The notes: generated from the letters alone by a model not told the origin. Shown: positions 1-10,586, counted from the stretch's first letter. The stretch: 64,000 nt of DNA from Dryococelus australis (GCA_029891345.1 CM057003.1:13990709-14054708), one strand, 5' to 3'. Translations and numbers: made by a program.

Positions 1-24
1 AAGTCTCAAACTCACAACTGATAT

Positions 25-225
25 AGCCCTCGTAGCTCAGGGGTAGGATGGCCGACTAGTAATCGAAGGATCGCGGGTTCGCGCCCCGGAGCCTCCGACG
101 TGGCGGATGCTCAGCTCGATTGTGGCACTGGGAATTCGTCAACAGGTCGGTCCCACTAGATCCTCGTGAACGTCAAAAATGTCACAACTTCAAACGAAGG
201 TAAAAAAAAAAAAAAAAAAAAAAAA
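25..225 (+). mobile_element. tRNA-derived SINE with poly(A) tail
   Basis: The head (about 28-95) looks like a decayed tRNA: an A-box-like TAGCTCAGGGG near 34 and a B-box-like GGGTTCGCGCCCC near 75. A non-tRNA body follows and the copy ends in a run of about 25 A at 200-224. Head, body and A tail are the normal order of a SINE moved by LINE machinery. The anticodon stem does not pair well, so this is not a working tRNA gene. I could not find a target-site duplication. Confidence 0.6.
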
Positions 226-1029
226 GTGGTGTAAGGCGTTCGTCCATCATCACATGGTCCTGCTGTTCGAAGCGGCCTGCTTCCACGAGGAACTTTTTTT
301 CAAGTTCTGAAACAATGAATACAAATAGCAACGCACCCTGTGGTAGAAAAAGGGACTTACGATGGACCACACAAGATGCCGCTCAATAAAGGCAGCAGAA
401 CAGAGTGTTAGGACTAACATATGTTACTGCTGGGTGCTCAACCAGCTCTGTAGCGACATCAGACCAGCATTGTAGTGAATACCATACTGGATTGTAGTCA
501 GAATCCTACTCGTTTGTAATGGCAACATTCTGTTCTGTAGAACGTAATGACGGCTCTGAGTTGTGACCCACTGGTATTTTACTATGTGTTTTCTTGGCGT
601 TACCATATGCCTGTAACAATATTCGTAGGGTAGCCACAAACAGACTGTTGTCTCTATTTTCACAGTCTTGGAGGGTAACGGCTACAGAATTATGATTCCT
701 GCAATATGATTTTTCTTTCAGCATACTAGTTATCAACATCAGACGTGTTATTTTATATGTGTACCATACTCTGTTCAACTCTAAGACATGATCCGTAAAT
801 GCTCTTCCCTCGCAAAAAAAATTTGAGGTCATGGTTTTCGCATAAACAAATGACAGAATCACAATTGTACTGTTCAAAAACGTGTACAAATAATAGAAAT
901 TATAATATATTTTTTTTATAACGTTTACTAAACATACCTTCAAATTGATCGAGACAATACCTTTATTTTGCTCTTGTTAAGTCTTTTGCGAATAGTTTGG
1001 TTTATTTTATGTGTTGCATTACGAAAACA
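226..1029. other. AT-rich unique stretch, nothing recognised
   Basis: No repeat family seen elsewhere in the window matches here. An open frame of 145 codons on the minus strand (506-943) has no recognisable motif and sits in AT-rich DNA, so I treat it as chance. Confidence 0.5.
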
Positions 1030-1200
1030 TGGAGCAGCGACGGAATGCTTGAGTGGGAGGGGAACGGGAATGCGCCGAGAAAACCCACCGTCAAACGGCA
1101 TCGTCCGCCACGTTTCCTACAAGCGAAAATCCGGGTCGGCGTCGTTGGAAGTCGAGCCCAGCTTCAAGGGAGTGGTCTGGCCGCTGCCCACTTCACACCT
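1030..1200 (-). mobile_element. SINE family S1, minus-strand copy
   Basis: Read on the minus strand, this copy has a B-box-like GGGCTCGACTTCC, then GGATTTTCGC, a CGGACGATGCCG segment and GGGTTTTCTCGG, in the same order as at 3.2, 7.0, 9.7 and 51.2 kb. The tRNA-like head lies at the right end (about 1150-1198). No poly(A) tail or target duplication is evident, so it is probably 3'-truncated. The two overlapping plus-strand ORFs here (968-1381 and 997-1206) are byproducts of its GC-rich sequence. Confidence 0.65.
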
Positions 1201-1378
1201 TCCTGACGTCGCCCAGTGGCCAGTAGGTCAAGGTCGCTGCAGGGTACGAGATGCGAAAAGTCCGTTCCGCAACACCCCACACGCGATTCAAGGCCTCAAC
1301 ATCACTGCAGTTATGCCGGGATCACATAGTCCCGACCAGCAAGACACAGCAAGCACGACACCACACTTAAAACTCAAC

Positions 1379-1624
1379 TAGGGACCTGCAAAATTCGCGT
1401 TATTTTCTGGCTACATGATGAACCTCACCGTCCTATGTATATTCAAGTCGGGGTCATTTGTTTATTGGCTTTCGCAGAAGTCACGTGCTATTTTACCTTT
1501 CGACTTAGTTACACGCGATCGTTTATTGTCTCCTATTGGTTTAAATAGGTACGGAATGTGTTAGGCAAACTGTAGCCCAGTCTATACTGTCTTTAAATAA
1601 TAACGCGAATTTTGCAGGTCGCTA
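1379..1624. mobile_element. hAT-like MITE, TIR TAGGGACCTGC
   Basis: The ends are a long inverted repeat: TAGGGACCTGCAAAATTCGC on the left, and its complement with one mismatch on the right, continuing into GTTATT. Length is 246 bp. The terminal TAG and the internal ATTGG motifs resemble the 8-bp-target MITE family elsewhere in this window. The flanks match in only 5 of 8 bases, so class assignment is an inference. Confidence 0.7.
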
Positions 1625-2540
1625 TAAACAACCAATTAAATACAAGATGCATCTGACGTAAACCCGACAATTCTGTCGTACGACCAGCAGTTTTGGATTA
1701 GAATTTATTTCTATTCTTCGTCGTGTCGTGCGGCACGATGCAAAGGGTTTACAACCTTGTAAAATGAAATTGTATGATGGATGAGATTTCCCTACAATGG
1801 AAAATGCATAGCTTAAAAGAAAACAAATTATGACAATTATTGTATTTAACTCTTATAAATAATAATTTTACCTGTGTATGTATTAGCTATAAAACTTTGT
1901 CACCATCAGGTATTCCAAATCTCCCGTCTCCCCACCGCCTTTGAAACTTGCGTAGTTAATCAGCGCCTTATAAATGGATCCGAAAAATTCAACTCGTTGT
2001 GTCGCGTCAGAAAAACTGTCGGTCTGTAAATTCGTTCGAGCAGTCGCATAAAAAATGTTCGCGGTTGTGGTTTTTGTCGTGTCGTGCTGTGCTCGTCAGG
2101 GCTGGGAGATTCCGGCGATAGGAGGGGCGACCTCGTTCCTCGTCCCATTCGAGAGATGTCCTTCCTCGGTGCCACCACGGAGTACTTCAAACTACAGAGG
2201 TCAAACAGCTGCTCTTTCCCCGAACTCTAGCCACACACGCCAGGTAACCGAATCTTTACGCAGCGCGCAAGGACCAACCAGACTCGAGGATCGTCGCCAA
2301 TGCCTTCCCGCAACCAGTCAGAGAACGGGTGCGTGCGCCCGCACCAAAGGAACCATCACGCAGTTTTGCATCTGTGTACTTATCTACTCTGTAGCCGTAG
2401 GTCGTCCTGATCGTTGTCGGCCAGTACTGCTTCACCCTCCAGGATTGGTGGAATGACCGAGGAGGTGAAATGGTTATGAGTATTACTATGTTAATTCTAC
2501 TCAGAGTAATGTATCGTATAAATGCGTTTTATAAATTAGG
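1625..2540. other. Unassigned stretch with one short shared segment
   Basis: AT-rich until about 1950, then more GC-rich to 2460. The segment around 2310-2360 (CAGTCAGAGAACGGGT, then CAAAGGAACC) resembles 34345-34395, so part of it is probably old repeat. ORFs at 1960-2190 (minus) and 2055-2456 (plus) overlap each other on opposite strands and have no recognisable domain. Confidence 0.4.
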
Positions 2541-2548
2541 CCATAGTT

Positions 2549-2840
2549 AGCGACAGGTGTTTTTTCGCGAAAAGATGTGTGGTCATGCTAGACTTCAATA
2601 TCTTACGTCCCCATTCACAACTTCCTTTGGTTATTGGCCGCGTGTGGAGACGCGAGAAGACGTGTTCTTATTTGACTGGGCCAACCGAAATAACGTAATC
2701 CGATACTGAACGTCCATGATTTGCTGACAGTTACTTGAGACAAGTGAAATTTAAAATTATCCAACCACGAAAGTGCATATGAACTAAATTTTGGAGTATA
2801 AACAGCGTTGAAACATTTTCGGAAAAACACGCGCCCCTAG
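2549..2840. mobile_element. hAT-like MITE with 8-bp duplication CCATAGTT
   Basis: A 292-bp element with imperfect terminal inverted repeats (left AGCGACAGGTGTTTTTTCGC; right end the complement of a CTAGGGGCGCGTGTTTTTCC-like sequence). It is flanked on both sides by CCATAGTT (2541-2548 and 2841-2848). An 8-bp duplication with TAG-like ends is the hAT signature. The inside carries ATTGG/CCAAT motifs and CGCG steps like its relatives at 33.8, 50.8 and 61.6 kb. There is no transposase, so it would need one in trans. Confidence 0.8.
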
Positions 2841-2877
2841 CCATAGTTAGTACTAAACTGTAGGTAAAATATTTTAT

Positions 2878-3497
2878 TACGGTCTATTCCCGGTCTCTTC
2901 ATACTTTTTGGATCTACCCTTTGAAAAATCCAAAATATTTCATGCGTAACAAGCGTTTTATACACCTGTTAACGTAAAATTACCTTATTTTTGGTTCAAT
3001 TGAAATGTTACTTGTATTCATTTATAATTAATATGAATAAAAATATGGGGAAATCTGATATAATTATAATACCTGGTAAGAAAAAGACTTTGAGCAAAAT
3101 ATTATTACACTGAGTGCACACAAATGCGTCGCGCAGTCCTTCTCGTGTAATTTTCTGTATTTTGTTAAGCATTGTTAACCCGGGACCCCCTCCCGGCAGT
3201 GGCTGTGCGGTTAGACTGCTAGCCTTCCCGGCCGGATCACTCGCGGATTTTCACATGTGAGAATCGTGCTGGACGGTGAGGTTTCTCGGGGATCTCCCGT
3301 TCATCCGCCCTTTTATCCCGGTGAGTTACTGCTCCGCACTCACATCGCTTCGCCCTGATTGGCTTTCAAGACCTCGCTTGGTTTATAAAAGCCGCCCAAA
3401 TCTCTCCACTCACTCACTCACGAAGCGGAGGAATATCCTACAATACTTTAGCAGGGCTTCAGAAAAGTTGTAACTAACCGTGAATAGACTATAAGTA
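2878..3497. mobile_element. MITE family F2 copy, split by an S1 SINE
   Basis: The right end (about 3448-3497) reads GCAGGGCTTCAGAAAAGTTG, then ACCGTGAATAGACTATAA. This is the complement of the terminus at 27.98, 29.22, 29.81 and 36.79 kb. The left end (2881-2905) has the related TCTATTCCCGG. The segment TTTTGTTAAGCATTGTT is separated from GAAGCGGAGGAATATCC by a SINE (about 3186-3425); the two are adjacent in uninterrupted copies. The F2 copy is therefore older than the SINE. Confidence 0.65.
3186..3425 (+). mobile_element. SINE family S1 inserted in a MITE
   Basis: tRNA-like head (GGCTGTGCGGTTAGACTGC), degraded B box, GGATTTTCACATGTGAGAAT, GTTTCTCGGGGATCTCCCG, then CTTTCAAGACCTCGC and a (CACT)n end near 3410. 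The order and spacing match the copies at 9.65 and 51.15 kb. It interrupts MITE sequence on both sides. I could not define a clean target duplication. Confidence 0.7.
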
Positions 3498-4489
3498 CAA
3501 AACAAGTCTCGTGCACTTTGAAACCATTTAAAGAAAATTGATACCACATTGATAAAGTAGAGTGAAAAGGTCGGCAGCATCTAGTCTGTTATCTACCATT
3601 CAGTTCGGAAACTTGGTATAAAAAAATATCGAACTAGCATGAACGTAAACTAAGATTCCAACGAAAGAACAAAACGATAACGTATGAATTATTCTTGCGT
3701 GTGGACAGCCTTATGAATGGGCATTTGTTTTTTGAGAAGAAAGATTTTACGTCCAGTTGTAATCCAAAACATTTTAATCCATGCCCACTTTCGTGACCGG
3801 GCTATTTTTAACAGTGTATTGCTCGAGAATGACGGACATACTCAATTCTGACTATGCCAACCATGTGAGAAAATGTCTCCACACTAAAGGCCATTTAACA
3901 CCATCAAATATGTATTTAATTCAATCAATTTAATGAAATTTATTTGTCTAGAAAATCACTTAATTTGTATTTCTATGAATTGCATTAAGTTTTCGGTTCA
4001 AGTCTCCTCATGAAACTTTATCAAAAACATATTTAAAAAAAAAAAAAAAAAAAAAAAACGAAGTAAATTTTAAGTAGTATCTGCAAATCATGTTGCGAAA
4101 CTTACGATTGGTTAAACCACAGCAAATTTTCTTCATATTATCGTCCTATTTCTTTTTTTTTTTTAATGCACGTCCTTATTTTGCAACAACTTCAAATGTG
4201 AACACAAATATATTATTACGAGATTACTTCAATTAACATTATCAGAATAACTGTGATCTTCGATTGAGAATTTGGGATTGAAAAAAATATATATACCATG
4301 TTTAATACGAAAATATTGAAAGAAAAAGAAACATTCGAGGAATTGGAGGAGAAAATTGCGGCGATAAGGACGTTTCTGTGACGTCATAGAGCATTAGGTG
4401 AATTGAATCCAAGGTAGTTTGAATGAAAATTTAATTGTGTGAAAGGACCTTAATACATACGTCGTTTTAACAACAGAGTAGATAAGTAT
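3498..4489. other. AT-rich stretch with poly(A)/poly(T) tracts
   Basis: No gene seen. There is an uninterrupted A tract of roughly 26 at 4033-4058 and a T tract near 4150-4164. The A tract could be the tail of a decayed retroelement, but no body was recognised. Confidence 0.5.
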
Positions 4490-4532
4490 ACAGAGGCGTG
4501 GCAGTTCATTCGATGTGGGTGCGCCCGTTATC

Positions 4533-5007
4533 TATAGTCCATTCCCGATTGGAAGCCACTTATGAAAATCCACCTTTGAAAAAACATTCTAGGCATAACA
4601 TGTCAACCCGTTATTTCAATAACCTGTATTCCACAGATGTATAACACTGTGGTTAACTTTAGAGTACTATATTATTGAATAAATGAAACTTTACTTTAAT
4701 ATCTTCTATAACTTGTCATATTTATTTATTTTTAAATATGAATTAACAACAGCGGGAGCAGCGACGTGTTGCTACCGTACGGTAAGAAATAGTTTACAGT
4801 TAAAATATTATATATAACCTAGTTTTTTAGTAAACTATTTGTAAATTAAACGGTGCCTATTGAAATATTTAAATATTTAGATAGTCCCTAAGGCAACATA
4901 TTTCATTTTTACAGTTCAAAATAGCAGCGGAAAATATCGTGAGTAGGCCCTAATGGTAAGGTGTTGTCTTATCGAGCGAGAAAGAAAGTGTCTGTTGAGC
5001 GAGGCTT

Positions 5008-5046
<39 letters not shown>

Positions 5047-6454
5047 TGTCTCTTTCACACTCGGAAGTTTCACTTCGCTAGTAAGCAAGATTATTATATA
5101 TGTTTTCAATTATAGCATATTTCATACTTATTACAGCAAAGTAATGATTTTTGAATTTGTAATTTACAACTGAAAAGAGATTTTAATATTTGAATACTTA
5201 TTTAAATATATTTAGATATGATAGCGGCACAGAAACAAAGTGAAGTTGGCAGACGTGGCGAGACATGACATGGTGTGTTGCTTTGTTAACAAACGAAGAG
5301 TGAATTATACTCAATCCGAAAAATACTTCAAATTACCACATCACGTTTGTAGACGTGTTTTTTAAACCTACCTAAGCAAGTTACGATGTTGTGATACATC
5401 TGCGTTTCCGCGGCAGTAATAAATATACTGTTACGGTGTTTCGTTAACCGCTGCGTGTGAAATAGCGTGGCGTGGCTGCGTGGTGATCTTTACACTGGAT
5501 CTGTGTGTGTGTGTGTGCATGATTTCAAATATTTGATGTGAATTATTTATACGTTTAAAATGTGAACTGTTTTTATGACGAAGTTATTTATTTGCATCCA
5601 CGTCAGTTTATTTATCACAACGTTGTGCCTTTGCCCTGGGTGTTTGAAACACAGTCGTGTAACGTGATTTGCCACCAATCCCAACAAAATAACCAAGCCC
5701 AGCCCCAATAAATTTCAATAAACCTACTACACAGTAAGTAGCAAAACATATAAATATGAGCGGAATAAAAGTTACCGCAGGCTTATTTGTGTGCATGTTC
5801 ACCGCAATATTTTTTAATTTTGTATGACAAAAAAAAATGAGCGACACGATTTGCGTACCTGATTTTATGTCTTTTTCGTTGGACTCACAATCCTTCGTTA
5901 TTCGAACTGAGGCCATCCGTTTAAAGAAATAACCCAACACATATCAATAACAAAAAGTGAAATACTAAAGTTCATTACCCCGCAGTTGTAACAGTGTTAA
6001 ACACAGTCGCGGCAAAATACTAACGTGCATTACATCTAATGTGCTATGTCGTAGAAAACAAATATATTAATGTAAAATAACCGTAAGAGCTGTCGTCAAT
6101 TCAGGCATTTTTAAAACGTCAGAAAGCTGACCTAAATAATGTTAGAGGCCTAAACTGCGAATATTCATAAGGAATGGTTTTTGGAATATGACAGAATTCT
6201 TTGAAAAGCTGTAAACAGTAAACAACACATTTGACAGGTATAAAAGTAGAAGTCACATTTCAATGTTTATGTTTAGCTAAAGTATACGAACACATGTACA
6301 CGCGCAATGGCATCTAAACATTGATTTTGACAGATGCTACATGACAGTCACATGGCAATGTTTGTTTACATTTGGCGGAAGGATACGAAACGGGCCTGCA
6401 AGTAGATATTTAGCATGGCTCTGAGAAAGTCGCTTCCAGTGGGGAATGGACTAC
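4533..6454. mobile_element. 1.9-kb element with TATAGTCCATTCCC inverted ends
   Basis: The left end TATAGTCCATTCCCGATTGG and the right end complement TGTAGTCCATTCCCCACTGG form imperfect terminal inverted repeats. They resemble the F2 termini (TATAGTCTATTCACGG), which suggests a longer relative with a TA target. Inside are a (CT)n tract (5013-5042), a (GT)n run near 5505 and a 110-codon minus-strand ORF (5608-5940) with no recognisable domain. I see no transposase. Confidence 0.45.
5013..5042. repeat. (CT)n microsatellite
   Basis: About 15 perfect CT dinucleotides. They produce the leucine/serine-rich ORF at 4961-5173, which is not a gene. Confidence 0.95.
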
Positions 6455-6654
6455 AAGTGTTTGCGTGAGAGCGCGTCTCGTGTCTGATTGGCCACCGCGT
6501 GTTGCGAAAGCTTCCCTATTGGCTGGGATGCCAGCTGCAAGTCGGTTACCAGCAGCTGATTGGCGAACGAGCACGCCGACGCTTGCTGGCTAGTTTCCCG
6601 GCGTGTTCAGTGGGAGCTTGTGATATAAACAACTGTCCAGCCGCTCTGTTCTTA

Positions 6655-6964
6655 AGGGGTCTGCCCAGCTAAAAATTTTCAATGCAAGTTCACGTCCGTC
6701 CGTAAGGTAGTATTATGGCGGCGATGGAAAATCACATGTACAAACTTTGCATGAGTTCTGTTCCTTATCATTTAAACCGGTGACTATACTGTTTTAGCGC
6801 AGTAATGTGTTCAGAAAAAGTACAGCTTTCTAAAATAATTTGAAACTATATTTTACAGAAGAATAAATACTGTAAACAGAGGGCTCCTTGCAGCAATCTT
6901 TCAACGACCACGTTTATATTTCTGTAACCAAGTTTAGATATTGGCAACCAAATCGATTTTAATG
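6655..6964. other. Unassigned AT-rich stretch
   Basis: No repeat family, ORF or RNA feature recognised. Confidence 0.4.
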
Positions 6965-6974
6965 CATGTCGGGA

Positions 6975-7180
6975 GACCAGGAATGTGTAGTGGTCAGACT
7001 GCTTGCCTCCCAACTAGGCGAACCGGGTTCGATTCGCGGCCGGGTCGTCCCCGGATTTTCGCCCGTAGGAATCGCATCGAACGATGCCGTTACTAGGCGG
7101 GTTTTCTCGGGGATCTCTCGTTTCCCCCGTCCTTGCATTCCGGCGCTGCTCCGTACTCACCTCAATCGTCCCGAAAAAAA
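6975..7180 (+). mobile_element. SINE family S1 copy
   Basis: tRNA-like head with A-box region TGGTCAGACTGCTTGCCTCC and a good B box (GGGTTCGATTCGC, near 7025). It continues with CCCGGATTTTCGCCCGTAGG, CGAACGATGCCG and GGGTTTTCTCGGGGATCTC. The 3' end (TCAATCGTCCCG then a short A run at 7177-7185) suggests a tail. The internal GTTTTCTCGG core recurs in all S1 copies. The 81-codon ORF here is not a gene. Confidence 0.75.
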
Positions 7181-7278
7181 ATTTGCATTGAAATATTCCA
7201 TAGGTTTTTAAAAATTACTTGCAGTGGTACTCATCTGACAACTTGGGAGTACCTTTAAGCAATATGCAATATGTGGCT

Positions 7279-7717
7279 ATAGGCTGTTCACGATAAAACG
7301 AGCAGTTTTGAAAGCCCTGCTTAAGATGTATTTGTATACACATTGTGTATTCTTCCAACTTATGTAAAATTAACATTGCCGTGGGCCTCATCACTCTATT
7401 CATGCGTTGGTCAAGTGAAACAGTGAAATTATTAGAAAAGTAAATATTGTACAAACCTGTTCTTTGTTACACTTCGATGCATTAAAAAATACAGAAATCG
7501 AGTGAAATCATTTAAGTTATCACAAATTGTTACCTAACACTTTTGGTTTGACGTTAATATATGGAACTGCTTCTCCCCCCCCCCCCCCCGCAATCGGTAC
7601 CAACTTTACTGGACACATGTCAGTCATAGCGCCCGTTTAAAAATATATGCAGGTAGGAGCAGTGACTTTTTTCTAAGGTTGATTTCAAAAGTGCTCGCTT
7701 TATCGTGAACAGCCTTT
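7279..7717 (+). mobile_element. TA-target MITE family M1, long form
   Basis: Terminal inverted repeats begin (TA)TAGGCTGTTCACGATAAA on the left and end TTTATCGTGAACAGCCT on the right, about 35 bp each. The length of about 437 bp and a TA-like junction suggest a Tc1/mariner-type non-autonomous element. It contains a 15-C tract at 7575-7589. The same ends occur at 23.2, 29.9, 42.6, 44.4, 58.1, 60.6 and 63.9 kb. Confidence 0.8.
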
Positions 7718-7741
7718 AATAGCATAAATAAAGCTGCAGGT

Positions 7742-7959
7742 GTTTACACAGGGTATAGAAGTCTTAGACTATTCCTTAGCCACGCGATCTGTCCTCTCCG
7801 TCTGTCGTGAACGGCATAAACGTGAACCAGCCGTTGTAGGTCGACGAAATGTTTACACAGGGTATTGAAGTCTTAGACTATTCCTTAGCCACACGATCTG
7901 TCCTCTCCGTCTGTCGTGAACGGCATAAACGAGAACCAGCCGTTGTAGGTCGGCGAAAG
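7742..7959 (+). repeat. Tandem duplication, 109-bp unit, two copies
   Basis: GTTTACACAGGGTAT starts both units, at 7742 and 7851. The copies differ at only a few positions, so the duplication looks recent. It lies just right of the M1 MITE. The ORFs spanning it are not conserved genes. Confidence 0.9.
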
Positions 7960-8740
7960 CACGTCGTTGTTTTCCAAGTATTCCCGGCAGGTGAAAAAAA
8001 AAAAAAAAAAACAAAAGTGACTCTTGCAAGAGATAGGTGGAAGGCTCGAAAGAAAAGAACTTCTCGCGGTCTCGCCAGATAACGCTTCTGAGAAACACAT
8101 GTCGCAAGCCGGACGTCGCTCGCCTGGCGCTGCCAAAGACTAACGCGCAGAATTCTTAACCGGGAATCGAAACCTGCCACCTTGGATTTATAGTTGCCTT
8201 CCCCCCCCCCCCCCCCGGCACCAGGGTATAGAGAATTTGTTACGGTTTTTACGGGCCGACATGGCGTAGCGCATGGTTAAGCACACTTCCTAAAAATCTT
8301 TGTGGTATGGTTTCTCTCCGTGTTATCACCTCTGTAACCTTTCGTGCGAAATTAACTCTTTTTTTTCTTTCTTTCCAGCTCTTTCCTGTTGGAAAGTACT
8401 TAATACAGTTAAGTTGCATCAAGTTTAGAAAGATTTGACAGTTATTATCTGTGCTCTGTCGCTCCAAAAATGTTGATGCAACCTCTGAAACAGAAGGCAT
8501 AGCGAGAAAACTGCTAGATTCAAGATGTTAGAGATCAATTCCCCCTTAATCCTTTAACCTAAGCCTAGTACATAAGAGCATCTTTTTTGTACAAGAAAGT
8601 GATCACGTTCTTATGCACCCAGACTTGCATCGTGTGAACGGCCGCCGAGTATGCTAGTTACTAGAACACAAGAGCTTGTATACTAGTTAGTGCTATAGAG
8701 ACGATCCTGTTTTTCGCCATCTTTCTTGTACAAGTCGAAT
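7960..8740. other. Repeat debris with poly(A), poly(C) and tRNA-like pieces
   Basis: An 18-A tract lies at 7994-8011 and a 16-C tract at 8201-8216. On the minus strand, around 8160-8176, a B-box-like GGTTTCGATTCCCGG suggests a SINE fragment. On the plus strand, near 8256, GGCGTAGCGCATGGTTAAGC resembles a tRNA 5' half. Neither is complete enough to name. Palindromic TTTCTTGTACAAG motifs occur near 8590, 8724 and 9446. Confidence 0.35.
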
Positions 8741-8743
8741 GTA

Positions 8744-8756
8744 AACACACACACAC

Positions 8757-8820
<64 letters not shown>
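8744..8820. repeat. Compound (CA)n(TA)n microsatellite
   Basis: A (AC)n run at 8744-8768 passes into (TA)n to 8820. This is simple sequence. Confidence 0.95.
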
Positions 8821-8823
<3 letters not shown>

Positions 8824-9100
8824 TGCCGGCAATAAGCAAATATGTTAATGTTTTAATACGATAAAATATCTAATAGTCCCACTATCGTAAATAATTCTGT
8901 GTATGACTTTAAAAATAGAGAGGTTTGTCTATTTTCTGTGAGTGATTGTAGATATTCTACATTTAGTGCTTCAGATATGTCTTGATTGGACTAAATATTT
9001 TATTTTTATTAGGGCAGATGCTATTGATAATGCACAAATCAACCCCCACAACTCCAAAAACTGCTTCTAAATCATACATAGTTGACATCGCCATCCACTT

Positions 9101-9430
9101 TCTTGCTCACCAGCTGGTGTCGTGTGTATGGATCACACAATTCCGTGCATACTACCTAGAGGCCACTTACGTCTTCTATTTCTTGCTCACCAGCTGGTGT
9201 CGTGTGTATGGATCACACAATTCCGTGCATACTACCAAGAGGCCACTTACGTCTTCTATTTCTTGCTCACCAGCTGGTGTCGTGTGTATGGATCACACAA
9301 TTCCTTGCATACTACCAAGAGGCCACTTACGTCTTCTATTTCTTGCTCACCAGCTGGTGTCGTGTGTATGGATCACACAATTCCGTGCATACTACCAAGA
9401 GGCCACTTACGTGTTCTATTTCTTGTTCAC
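9101..9430 (+). repeat. 80-bp minisatellite, four copies plus partial
   Basis: Units begin TCTTGCTCACCAGCTGGTGT at 9101, 9181, 9261 and 9341, with a partial unit at 9421. Copies differ by one to three bases. Each unit contains the palindrome ACCAGCTGGT. Because 80 is not a multiple of three and no stop occurs, all three forward frames stay open across the array. The 119-164-codon ORFs there are a consequence of that, not evidence of a gene. Confidence 0.95.
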
Positions 9431-9648
9431 CTTTATTTTCACTTTCTTGTACAAGAAATATGCCCGTGTGTACTAAGTTTTACACATTATATTTTCGTTC
9501 CAGATGTTGTAAAGGAGTGAGTGAAGTGATTTGGGCGGCTATTAACAAAGAGCTCATTTGAGAGCCGATGCAAAAGAGGAGATTTTTGGTCTGACAAGTA
9601 CTTACGAATTCCTGAAGGGCAAAACCAATTTTATTTTCTCCCAGACAG

Positions 9649-9855
9649 GGCCGCGTTGGCTGAGCGGTTAGCCTACTCGCCTCCCACAAGAGCGAACCGG
9701 GTTTAATCGCCGGCCGGGCCACTCCCGGATTTTCGCATGTGGGAATCGTGCCGGACGATGCCACTGTTCCATACTCGCCTCAATCACCCTCATCGGCTCT
9801 CAAGACCTCGCCGGTAAGAGCCGCTCAAATCTCTTCACTCACTCATTCTCCCGGA
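9649..9855 (+). mobile_element. SINE family S1, most complete copy
   Basis: tRNA-like head GCGTTGGCTGAGCGGTTAGC with B box GGGTTTAATCGCC, then CCCGGATTTTCGCATGTGGG, AATCGTGCCGGACGATGCC, CTCTCAAGACCTCGC and CAAATCTCTTCACTCACTC. The GTTTTCTCGG core present in other copies is deleted here. Head and 3' region are well kept, which makes this a good seed for a consensus. Confidence 0.8.
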
Positions 9856-9859
9856 GATA

Positions 9860-10586
9860 TAAAATGTGGTGGCAAAAACATCAATACCTGTTTTAAAAGA
9901 AATTCAGGATGCCAGTACCTGAGTAACCGATTGTTATTTATCCTTGATACTTGTTTAATATATTGTGTATGTGATAGAGATCACATGCCATGTAATTTAG
10001 TTGGCAAAGTTAATTAGGAGCATAGAAACTTGGACTCCCATATTACCAAAATTTTCGATTTTTCGGTGTTATATTTTGAAAACAATAATCAATTGACTAC
10101 AAATGTTTACATCTGTGTGTCCCTTGTATAAATCTCCTTCAGAAATAATTAAATAAAAAATTATAGAGAAATATACGGCCTCAAACACGCCTCTGCAGAA
10201 AGTATTACCGGTAAAAGAAAATCTTTCCGCCTCGCCGTCTGTTCAGGTGCGCGCTCGGTGTGGAAAGAACGCCAGCCACGTAGCAAATGTGAAGCAGGAA
10301 AGTAGGCTGGCTGCCGGGAATGGATGAAACTCGTCTTCGCGGGACGAATGCAATGAAGCAGAAAGCAGACTCACCTTGTGAGAAGGAACTGTCCCCGCAT
10401 ATTTTAAGCCTACTTTCCTTGGGGAAGAAGCGGGGTTTGGGTAAACGCGCCGGCTTACCAGTGGCAGTGTGAAGACGGTCTACAATCGCCCCTTCCTGTA
10501 GACGTGTCCGGAACTCGGCGTCAAGTGACGTCACGTTGACGCAGTCCGAATGTGGTCTACTAGCTTTTACCCGCTGCTTCGCGCGC
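9860..10586. other. Unassigned; right part GC-rich
   Basis: 9860-10200 is AT-rich with nothing recognised. 10205-10586 is GC-rich and contains GTGACGTCACGTTGACGC followed by AGTCCGAATGTGG. This resembles the GTGACGTCAC and GTCCGAATTCACAG segment of the repeat at 23.75 kb and its inverted relative near 57.33 kb. Confidence 0.35.

Larger units (their letters stand above)
4490..6650. mobile_element. Repeat G copy split by a 1.9-kb element
   Basis: The left part, 4490-4532 (CAGAGGCG, then GATGTGGGTGCGCCC), and the right part, 6455-6650 (GCGTCTCGTGTCTGATTGGC, TTCCCTATTGGC, CAGCTGATTGGCGAACG), together match the continuous copy at 28940-29222. A third copy lies inverted at 34150-34330. The family is rich in CTGATTGG motifs. 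The inserted piece is 4533-6454. Confidence 0.55.

Noticed and set aside
28-100. A functional tRNA gene near the window start
   Set aside because: A- and B-box-like words are present, but the anticodon stem does not pair and a SINE body with poly(A) tail follows.
5608-5940. 110-codon minus-strand ORF with a hydrophobic segment
   Set aside because: It sits within an inverted-repeat element, has no recognisable domain, and ORFs of this length are expected by chance in 64 kb on six frames.
9660-9725. tRNA genes at the heads of S1 and S3 SINEs (also 7.0, 51.2 and 55.1 kb)
   Set aside because: The heads keep B boxes but lack complete acceptor stems, and each continues into a shared non-tRNA body.
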